Assembly (NCBI GenBank): GCA_965198495.1
Contig: CBDAPL010000001.1
Coordinates: 2,480,001 to 2,544,000 of the forward strand
Source: RH-AL1 sp965198495
Lineage (GTDB): Bacteria; Pseudomonadota; Alphaproteobacteria; Rhizobiales; Beijerinckiaceae
Length of the DNA stretch: 64,000 nucleotides
Reading direction: 5' to 3'
Numbering within the stretch: the first letter of the stretch is position 1; each line of letters starts with the position of its first letter. Positions 45,034 through 52,070 of the stretch are shown piece after piece. The position numbers and the translations under genes are program-made. The notes under the pieces were generated by a model that did not search any database, was not told the origin of the DNA, and saw only the letters and a list, made by a program, of their open reading frames with translations.

Positions 45034-45957
45034 ATGATCAAACGCCGCGCGGTCGAGGCCATCCTCATTACAGGGCCGACCGCGAGCGGCAAGTCGGCGC
45101 TCGCGATCGGCATCGCCAAATGCCTCGGCGGGATCGTCATCAACGCGGACTCCATGCAGGTCTATCGCGATCTGCGCACGATCACCGCGCGTCCGACGGC
45201 CGAAGAGGAGCGCAGCGTCGCTCATGCCCTCTTCGGCACGGTGGACGGCGCGACGAACTACTCGGTCAGTCTATGGCTTGCCGATGCCAAAGCGGCGCTG
45301 GTCCGCGCGCGCGCGATAGGTTCAATGCCGATTTTCGTAGGCGGCACGGGGCTTTACTTCAAGGCTCTCACGCAAGGTCTCTCCGAGATACCGCCTGTGC
45401 CGGACGACGTCCGCACGTCCCTGCGCGGGTGGGCGATGAGTCGTGATCCGCGAAGCCTGCATCGAGAGCTTGCCAATCGCGACCCGACGACGGCGGCAGG
45501 CCTGAAGCCGACCGATCCTCAGCGCCTGCTTCGTGCGCTCGAGGTATTCGAAGCGACAGGAGAAAGCCTGGCCGCGTTCCAGTCGCGTCGATCGCAGCCG
45601 ATCATCGATGTCGAACAGGCTATCGCGGTCGCGATCACGCCGGAGCGCGACAATCTGCGGGACACGATCGAACGGCGCTTCGACGCCATGATGGCGGCGG
45701 GAGCCCTGGACGAGGTGCGGCTTCTGTCGGACCGCGCGCTCGATCCCATGCTGCCCATCATGCGGGCCCATGGCGTACCGCCGCTGTTGGCGCACATACG
45801 GGCGGGGCTGGCGCTCGACGTCGCCGTCCGGCAAGGGAAAGCCGCAACCCGCCGCTACGTGAAACGGCAGGGCACCTTCACACGCAATCAATTACCGTGT
45901 TTCCGCGCAATCTCTCCCGCCCACGCGGCAGCGAGCATCCTGGATCAGTTGGCGTAG
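45034..45957 (+). CDS. miaA: tRNA dimethylallyltransferase
   Basis: Adds dimethylallyl to A37 of tRNAs that read UNN codons. P-loop ITGPTASGKSALAI at residues ~11-24, NADSMQVYRDL, then FVGGTGLYFKALTQG and ERRFDAMMAAGALDEVRLL. The C-terminal RRYVKRQGTFTRNQL is the tRNA-contact motif. At 307 residues it is normal length from ATG 45034, with AAGGAG just upstream. The frame is open further upstream through MTWMWAEEETWMWAEEGA, from an ATG at 44980. It overlaps the convergent neighbour by 13 bp. Confidence 0.95.
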   Translation: MIKRRAVEAILITGPTASGKSALAIGIAKCLGGIVINADSMQVYRDLRTITARPTAEEERSVAHALFGTVDGATNYSVSLWLADAKAALVRARAIGSMPIFVGGTGLYFKALTQGLSEIPPVPDDVRTSLRGWAMSRDPRSLHRELANRDPTTAAGLKPTDPQRLLRALEVFEATGESLAAFQSRRSQPIIDVEQAIAVAITPERDNLRDTIERRFDAMMAAGALDEVRLLSDRALDPMLPIMRAHGVPPLLAHIRAGLALDVAVRQGKAATRRYVKRQGTFTRNQLPCFRAISPAHAAASILDQLA

Positions 45958-46415
45958 GTGTGACCGAACACGCCGTAGTCCTTGCCGTCGCCCGGGCCGT
46001 AGTATCCAGCGAAATAAGGCGAACCATAGCCGTCGGCGCCGTTGAAGACACCATACGCCGCGCCGGTCCCGGCGCCGTAGACACTATCTCCGGGAAAACC
46101 TGCCCGGAACCCCGTCGAGTCGAGTGCACTCGCCCCGACGGCTTCACGCACCGCGCGCGATTGCCGATCCTCGCGCCGCACGGCGGCGACGCTGTAGGGT
46201 AACGGCAGGCGATGGAAGCCGAAGCCGGTGCCCGGACCATCGCTGACGAGAGCCTGATAATCGCCCCGCGCCGACGCGTGCGTGAAGTGCACACCCGCAC
46301 GACGCACATGGTGGCGGGAGGCGGCAGACACGGTCGTCGGAACAGCACCGACGAGCACGAACGCTCCGAGGCCGGCCATGGCTGAAGCTGTAATGCGAAA
46401 GGTGCCGCACCGCAT
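45945..46415 (-). CDS. Secreted Gly/Tyr-rich protein of unknown function
   Basis: 156 residues. Signal peptide of about 31 residues (ASAMAGLGAFVLVGAVPTTVSA). The mature part is Gly-, Ala- and Tyr-rich at the C-terminus (GYGSPYFAGYYGPGDGKDYG). No domain recognised. It overlaps the 3' end of miaA. The start at ATG 46415 has GGAAA upstream, which is acceptable. Confidence 0.6.
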   Translation of the reverse strand: MRCGTFRITASAMAGLGAFVLVGAVPTTVSAASRHHVRRAGVHFTHASARGDYQALVSDGPGTGFGFHRLPLPYSVAAVRREDRQSRAVREAVGASALDSTGFRAGFPGDSVYGAGTGAAYGVFNGADGYGSPYFAGYYGPGDGKDYGVFGHTYAN

Positions 46416-46593
46416 GACGATTTCCTTTTTTCGCGTAAAGTGAGGTTCGGTACCGAACGAGGGTCGAAGGACGGCGGTTCCTCTTCATCCTACAAGTGCC
46501 TTAATCGTTTGATCGCGCGATGTCGGCAGCGCGTGTCACATTGCCGACCCCCGAGGCGCGGGCTAAGAGGCTGCGTCCACGAGAGATGTAGGC

Positions 46594-47412
46594 ATGCGAA
46601 CCCGAACGATGCTCATGGCAATGCTTCTTGCCGTCGTCGCGTCGCTGCCCGCCTCCAACGTCCGCGCGGGCTTGACCCGACACGATCTCGCCGATGCGGG
46701 GTTCCACCTGATCCCTGATACGCCAATGCCTGCGACGGCCATGCTGCACGGCCCAGGCGGCGACGAGACGCTCGGCAAGGCCTTGGCCGGCAAGCCGGCG
46801 CTGCTGCTGTTCACGGATTACCGCTGCCAATCTTTGTGCGGCGTGATCCTCGACCAGCTCGCGGAGACGCTTCCGAAGATGCAACTCGGCCTGCGACAGG
46901 ACTACAACGTGATTTCCGTCGCGCTCGACAGCGCGCAGACCCAAGCCGACGCGGCAACGTTTCGCGACGAGCATACCAGGGGCTCAAGCCTGCGAACCGG
47001 AGGCCTTTTCTTCACCAACGACACGCCCGCCTTGCAGAACATGCGGGCTAGCGTCGGCTTGGTCGCGCCCTTCGACGCGGAGCATAAGCAGTTCGCGCAT
47101 CCGGCCGGTCTCATCCTCATCGATGCCGGTGGACACGCCAAGCGCATCCTCAGCCCCTTCGCGCTCAACCCTTTCGACCTCAAGCTCGCGCTCACCGAGA
47201 CAGGCGCCGCGCCGCGCTCACTTGCCGCCCACGCCCTGCTTCTCTGCTACGGCTGGAACCCGGCCTCCGGGATCTACACGCTGCGGATCATGCGGGTCAT
47301 GTCGATGGCGGCGGCGGCGACAATCATCGTGATCTCGGGTACGGTCGGTCTCTTTCTATGGCGCGAGCGCAGGCTTCGGCGTGGCCGAGCGACGCCCAGC
47401 CCAATCGTCTGA
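46594..47412 (+). CDS. SCO1/SenC family protein with C-terminal membrane segment
   Basis: 272 residues. The signal peptide is followed by a thioredoxin-like SCO domain. C78 and C82 in RCQSLC and a His about residue 168 in AHPAG form the copper-binding set. A hydrophobic helix near residues 230-250 (AAAATIIVISGTVGLFL) anchors the C-terminus. SCO proteins help build the CuA site of cytochrome oxidase or maintain thiols. No oxidase subunit gene lies near, although cox15 is 11 kb away. Confidence 0.84.
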   Translation: MRTRTMLMAMLLAVVASLPASNVRAGLTRHDLADAGFHLIPDTPMPATAMLHGPGGDETLGKALAGKPALLLFTDYRCQSLCGVILDQLAETLPKMQLGLRQDYNVISVALDSAQTQADAATFRDEHTRGSSLRTGGLFFTNDTPALQNMRASVGLVAPFDAEHKQFAHPAGLILIDAGGHAKRILSPFALNPFDLKLALTETGAAPRSLAAHALLLCYGWNPASGIYTLRIMRVMSMAAAATIIVISGTVGLFLWRERRLRRGRATPSPIV

Positions 47413-47436
47413 CGCCCTCTGAATTCGCGAGCGACG

Positions 47437-48477
47437 ATGACCGACATGTTCGACGAGATCCTTGGCCACGCTCCAGACGGCGCGGCGGTCGGCCTGCTCC
47501 GGCTGAGAAACGACAGACTGACGGTCGGGCTCACCAATTACGGTGCGCGCATGCTGTCGATCGAGGCCCCCGATCGCGACGGCAAGAGCGATCACGTGCT
47601 GCTCGGTTTCGATCGCGCGGACATGGTGCTGAAGGCCGGTTCCTTCGGCGCCGTGCTCGGACGCTACGCGAACCGCATCGCCAAAGGCCGCTTCACGCTC
47701 GATGGCGAAACCTATCAACTCTCCGTCAACGACGGCGAAAACACGCTGCACGGGGGCAAGCAGGCGTTCTCGAAGATGTTCTGGACGCTCGTGGACAGGA
47801 CGGCCATCAGGGCGGAGTTCGCTCTCGAGAGCCCGGACGGCGATCAAGGCTTCCCGGGCGCCCTCAGCGCACGCGCGACCTACACGTTGGCCGGCGATGC
47901 TCTGCATCTCGATCTCAGCGCGACGACGACGAAGCCGACGCCCGTCAACTTGAGCGCCCACCCCTACTTCAACCTGGCGGGCGCGGCGGCGCTCGATATC
48001 TGCGACCATCTTCTCGAGGTACCGGCTTCGCATTATCTCCCCACCGACGCGCGGCAGATCCCGACCGGGGAACGCGCGCCGGTCGCCGGCACACTCTTCG
48101 ATTTCCGAGCTCCCGTTCGTCTCGGCTCACGCATTCGAGGCAGCGACCCTCAGCTCATGGTGGCGCGAGGCTACGATCACCATTTCATCATCGACGGTCC
48201 CGATGGGACGATGCGGCTCGCCGTGCGGCTCACGCATCCCGCCACCGGCCGTGTGCTGGAGATCGAGACCGACCGGCCCGGCGTGCAGGTCTATACCGGC
48301 AACAGCCTTAACGGCACGCTGGTCGGCCACGGCGGCACATACAGGATGACGGCCGGACTCGCGTTGGAGGCACAGGCCTACCCCGACGCGCCGAACCACC
48401 CGGATTTCCCATCGACCATCCTGCGGCCGGGCGACACGTTCAAGGCGGCGATCCGCTACCGATTCCTTGTCGCGTGA
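47437..48477 (+). CDS. galM: Aldose 1-epimerase (galactose mutarotase)
   Basis: Interconverts alpha and beta anomers of hexoses. 346 residues. GRYANRIAKGRFTLDG and NLSAHPYFNLAG (catalytic His) are diagnostic; the catalytic Glu should lie near the C-terminal GLALEAQAYPDAPNH. Cytoplasmic, no signal peptide. It begins 24 bp after the SCO gene. No galactose operon nearby, so it probably has a general sugar role. Confidence 0.93.
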   Translation: MTDMFDEILGHAPDGAAVGLLRLRNDRLTVGLTNYGARMLSIEAPDRDGKSDHVLLGFDRADMVLKAGSFGAVLGRYANRIAKGRFTLDGETYQLSVNDGENTLHGGKQAFSKMFWTLVDRTAIRAEFALESPDGDQGFPGALSARATYTLAGDALHLDLSATTTKPTPVNLSAHPYFNLAGAAALDICDHLLEVPASHYLPTDARQIPTGERAPVAGTLFDFRAPVRLGSRIRGSDPQLMVARGYDHHFIIDGPDGTMRLAVRLTHPATGRVLEIETDRPGVQVYTGNSLNGTLVGHGGTYRMTAGLALEAQAYPDAPNHPDFPSTILRPGDTFKAAIRYRFLVA

Positions 48478-48617
48478 GACAAGGCTCGCGCCGGCGTATG
48501 GGGGTGCGTTCCGTGGTCCAAGGTTCGACACGGGGGCCTCCTCATAGACCCAAGGAGGTCGCTTATCGCGACGGTTCTGCTAGTTTTGCGCCGCGCGCTC
48601 GCATCGGCTTCGACATC

Positions 48618-48933
48618 ATGACCATCACCGATCCCGAACAGACGCCGCGCGCGAAACCTGCCGGCCCCATACGATGGTGCTTCGAGGATCGTACCTCCGG
48701 CCGCATCGTGGTGGCCCAGGCCCCGAACTGGCCGCTGTGGCTCTTTCCTGGCGGCGTTCTCGATCGAGATCGTCCTCCACCCCACCGGCGAGGTCGGGCT
48801 CGTCGTCAAGCTCGCGAAGGTCGCCGGCCTGACGATATGGGCGCTCGACGAGGTCATCCGCGGCGTCAATCCATGGCGGCGCTCACTTGGAGTGGGTGCG
48901 CTCGTCTATGAGCTTGCGAGCCTCTTCTTTTGA
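48618..48933 (+). pseudogene. Conserved small membrane-type protein, +1 frameshift
   Basis: From ATG 48618 the frame reads IRWCFEDRTSGRIVVAQAPN then WPLWLF before derailing. Removing one C at 48747/48748 restores LAAFSIEIVLHPTGEVGLVV, then KLAKVAGLTIWALDEVIRGV and NPWRRSLG...ELASLFF with a TGA at 48931. The restored 104-residue protein is a recognisable type: FEDR..GRI..AQ.PN.PLW followed by a membrane helix. The window length is 3n+1, consistent with one extra base. Whether this is a real break or a read error is open. Function unknown. Confidence 0.7.
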
Positions 48934-49049
48934 ATGGTGACCGCACCGTCGGAAGGCGCGCGGGTTGATCGCTTCGCCTCACGACTGTAAGGCGAGCGCA
49001 ATGGGTTTCGTTTGGAAGTACATTCCCCAGATGAGGGCCAGGTCGCTCG

Positions 49050-50087
49050 ATGCTCTTCGGTATTGAAGTCGACGGCGGATCGTACGTCGTGTGCTACCTC
49101 GTGCCCGACACGGGCGGAACCGTTCCGACGATCCAGATCAACTCCGACGGAGTCGAGTTGGCGAAGATGCAAGCCAACGATGTCCGGCAGGCGGTCGTCG
49201 CGGCTGGACGTCACGCCACCGGCTTGTGCGGATTTAAAATCGACGAGGCGATCGTTCCGGGCTTGAGCGGTTTGGCCAACCTCGAGATCGTCGACGCCGG
49301 AAGCGGCATCCTGGTTTACCGCCGCCCGCAGCCCGAGTTCTTGTCGGACACGAAGATCTTTCGCCTCGAGACGCACCTGCTTCCGCTCTGGCGGATCGAC
49401 GACGCGCTGAAAAATCGTTTTCAGTTCTGGTACAAGGGCATAGACCGGCTGGGTCGCGAGACCTCGGAACAGGTCTTCTGCATTAACGGCGGTCAGTCGT
49501 CCTTCATCGGCGGTCGCCTGCTGGTCAAAAGCGTGGAATTCTACCTGACCAAGGGATTCCGCTCGGTCGTCATCTTTCGCGATCCCTACGACGAACTTGC
49601 CGAGCGTCTCGTCGTGCTCAAGAACATCACCGAGCGCACGATGGAGTTACTGGGCGCGCGCGATGCCCTGACGTTCGAGCCGGTGATCAACTATCTGGCT
49701 GACATCGAACACTTCGACAGCGCGTCGGTGAAGCGGCTCTTCAGGAAAGCGCCGGAAGAGGTGCTCGGTCCGCTGTCGAGCCCTTTCGTGCGTCAGCTCA
49801 CGGCAGCAACACCCTCGGATCGCGTCTCGAAGGCGTCGATCGCCCCCGCGCTCCAGGTGCTTTCGGACTTCGAGATCATCGGCTTGCGCTCGCAGGCGGC
49901 GGACTTCTCGCACGCGCTCGCCGACATGGTCGGCGTCAGCCCGGAGAGCATCCCCGTGATGGCCGAATACGCGAAGGTGCGCGAGCTCGGCGATCGGCTC
50001 AGAGGCAATCACGATGTCGAGGGCCTGCTCGAGCAGGATCTCGAGATCTTCCATCATACGAGCCAAGCCTTCGGAGCGCTGGGCTGA
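49050..50087 (+). CDS. Conserved-looking hypothetical protein (345 residues)
   Basis: A soluble protein of unrecognised family, starting MLFGIEVDGGSYVVCYLVPD. No signal peptide, no membrane helix and no named motif was identified. The pattern of charged and hydrophobic residues (RFQFWYKGIDRLGRETSEQV, FYLTKGFRSVVIFRDPYDEL) suggests a folded alpha/beta core, followed by a helical C-terminal half. Codon usage matches its neighbours. The short spacer to the frameshifted gene at 48618 suggests a shared transcript, but no operon partner points to a function. Confidence 0.6.
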   Translation: MLFGIEVDGGSYVVCYLVPDTGGTVPTIQINSDGVELAKMQANDVRQAVVAAGRHATGLCGFKIDEAIVPGLSGLANLEIVDAGSGILVYRRPQPEFLSDTKIFRLETHLLPLWRIDDALKNRFQFWYKGIDRLGRETSEQVFCINGGQSSFIGGRLLVKSVEFYLTKGFRSVVIFRDPYDELAERLVVLKNITERTMELLGARDALTFEPVINYLADIEHFDSASVKRLFRKAPEEVLGPLSSPFVRQLTAATPSDRVSKASIAPALQVLSDFEIIGLRSQAADFSHALADMVGVSPESIPVMAEYAKVRELGDRLRGNHDVEGLLEQDLEIFHHTSQAFGALG

Positions 50088-50112
50088 GGTTCTTGCCGCC
50101 GCCACGTTCGGA

Positions 50113-50346
50113 CTAGAGTCCGGCGGCCGACCGCAGGGCCGCGTTGAGCCGGTCCTGCCAACCCGGGCCGTCCGCCTGGAAGTGCGCCAGCACGTCCTGG
50201 TCGATGCGCAAAGAGACAAGCTCGCGTGCGCCTGGGATCGACGGTGGGGCCTTCTCGCGCTCCATCAGTTTTGGAGGCGTCGGCTTGAACACCGCCTCGG
50301 CGATATCCTGCGCGCTCGATGGGCGCCGGCGCCGTTCATCGGCCAT
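50113..50346 (-). CDS. BrnA-like antitoxin (DUF4415)
   Basis: 77 residues from ATG 50346. The C-terminal VSLRIDQDVLAHFQADGPGW followed by QDRLNAALRSAA matches the BrnA antitoxin ribbon-helix-helix domain. No BrnT toxin gene is visible beside it, so it is an orphan. It lies 40 bp downstream of pccB on the same strand and may be read through from it. Confidence 0.74.
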   Translation of the reverse strand: MADERRRRPSSAQDIAEAVFKPTPPKLMEREKAPPSIPGARELVSLRIDQDVLAHFQADGPGWQDRLNAALRSAAGL

Positions 50347-50386
50347 AACAATGCTCCTTCTCGTGCTCATTGATGAGTTGTCGGCA

Positions 50387-51916
50387 TCAGAGCGGAATGT
50401 TGCCGTGCTTCTTCCATGGGTTCTCGAGCGTCTTGCCGCGCAGCATCGCGAGACCGCGCGCCACCCGGCGGCGGGTCGCGTGGGGCATGATCACCTCGTC
50501 GATGTAGCCGCGCTCGGCCGCCACGAACGGCGAGAGAAACTGGTGCTCATACTCCCGCGTGCGGGCGGCGATCTTCTCGGCGTCCTTGATGTCGGCGCGG
50601 AAGATGATCTCGACCGCGCCCTTGGCGCCCATCACCGCGATCTGCGCGGTCGGCCAGGCGAAATTGAGGTCGCCGCGCAGGTGCTTCGACGCCATGACGT
50701 CGTAGGCGCCACCGAACGCCTTGCGGGTGATCAGCGTGAGCTTCGGCACGGTCGCCTCGGCGTAGGCGAAGAGCAGCTTGGCGCCGTGCTTGATGAGGCC
50801 GCCGTACTCCTGTGCCGTGCCCGGCAGGAAGCCCGGCACGTCGACGAAGGTGACGATCGGGATCGAGAAGCAGTCGCAGAAGCGCACGAAGCGCGCCGCC
50901 TTGCGGGAGGCATCGCTATCGAGCACGCCGGCGAGCACGATGGGCTGGTTGGCGACGAAGCCGACCGTGCGCCCCTCGACCCGCCCGAAGCCGCAGACGA
51001 TGTTCTTGGCATGCGCCGCCTGTATCTCGAAGAAGTCGCCGTCGTCGGCGACCTTCAGGACCAGCTCCTTGACGTCGTAGGGCTTGTTGGGGTTGTCGGG
51101 CACCAGCGTATCGAGCGAGAGATCGTCGGCCAGGGCTTCGGCGGCCGGCCATTCGGGCGCCCCCGCCACGTTGGAAGCCGGCAGGAAGTCGACCAGGCGA
51201 CGCATCTGCAGCAGCGCCTCGACATCATTCTCGTAGGCGTGGTCGGCGACCGAACTCCGCACGGCATGGATCGAGGCGCCGCCGAGCTCCTCCGCCGTCA
51301 CCGTCTCGTTGGTCACCGTCTTCACGACGTCCGGACCGGTGACGAACATGTAGCTCGTGCCCTTCACCATGAAGATGAAGTCGGTCATCGCCGGCGAGTA
51401 CACGTCGCCGCCGGCGCAGGGACCCATGATGACCGAGATTTGCGGGATGACACCAGACGCGAGGACATTGCGCTGGAACACTTCGCCGTAGCCGCCCAGC
51501 GCCGCCACGCCCTCCTGTATGCGGGCGCCGCCGGCATCGAAAAGGCCGATGATCGGCGCACGATTGCGCAGCGCCATATCCTGGATCTTCATGATCTTGT
51601 TGGCATGCGCCTCGGAGAGCGAACCGCCGAACACCGTGAAGTCCTTGGCGAAGACGAACACCGTGCGGCCAGAGATCGTGCCCCAGCCTGTGACCACGCC
51701 ATCGCCGGGTATTTTCTGCGCGTCCATGCCGAAATCAACGGCACGATGCTGGACGAACATGTCGAACTCCTCGAACGAGCCTTCGTCGAGCAGCATCTCG
51801 ATACGCTCGCGCGCCGTCAGCTTGCCCTTGGCATGCTGCGCCTCGACTCGACGTGGCCCGCCACCGGCCTCGGCTTCCGCGCGCCGCTCGGCCAGCCGGT
51901 CGAGGATGAGTTTCAC
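50387..51916 (-). CDS. pccB: Propionyl-CoA carboxylase beta subunit
   Basis: Carboxyltransferase subunit that turns propionyl-CoA into methylmalonyl-CoA. ILDRLAERRAEAEAGGG followed by KGKLTARERIEMLLDEGSFEEFD is characteristic. Two crotonase-like acyl-CoA and biotin domains follow, with MGPCAGGDVYSPAMTDF, VPGFLPGTAQE and RKAFGGAYDVM. The start is GTG 51916 with GGAG upstream, giving 509 residues; longer frames are unrelated. The biotin-carrying alpha subunit is not adjacent. Confidence 0.92.
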   Translation of the reverse strand: MKLILDRLAERRAEAEAGGGPRRVEAQHAKGKLTARERIEMLLDEGSFEEFDMFVQHRAVDFGMDAQKIPGDGVVTGWGTISGRTVFVFAKDFTVFGGSLSEAHANKIMKIQDMALRNRAPIIGLFDAGGARIQEGVAALGGYGEVFQRNVLASGVIPQISVIMGPCAGGDVYSPAMTDFIFMVKGTSYMFVTGPDVVKTVTNETVTAEELGGASIHAVRSSVADHAYENDVEALLQMRRLVDFLPASNVAGAPEWPAAEALADDLSLDTLVPDNPNKPYDVKELVLKVADDGDFFEIQAAHAKNIVCGFGRVEGRTVGFVANQPIVLAGVLDSDASRKAARFVRFCDCFSIPIVTFVDVPGFLPGTAQEYGGLIKHGAKLLFAYAEATVPKLTLITRKAFGGAYDVMASKHLRGDLNFAWPTAQIAVMGAKGAVEIIFRADIKDAEKIAARTREYEHQFLSPFVAAERGYIDEVIMPHATRRRVARGLAMLRGKTLENPWKKHGNIPL

Positions 51917-52070
51917 CGCATTGTCTCCGTAAAATGTGCTGGCCCGTAACATGCCTGTTCCTCTGGTGGAACCCGGCCTCGGTCTGTAGAGCTGGGCCGA
52001 ACGGCGGGATCGCCACATTCCAACGTCTTGCGCCGGCCCTGCCGTCGCGCCCTAGAGCGGAGCAGTCCTC

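Noticed and set aside
50144..51949. Very long plus-strand open frame over pccB
   Set aside because: Reverse-strand shadow of pccB; Arg/His/Asp-rich sequence without domains.
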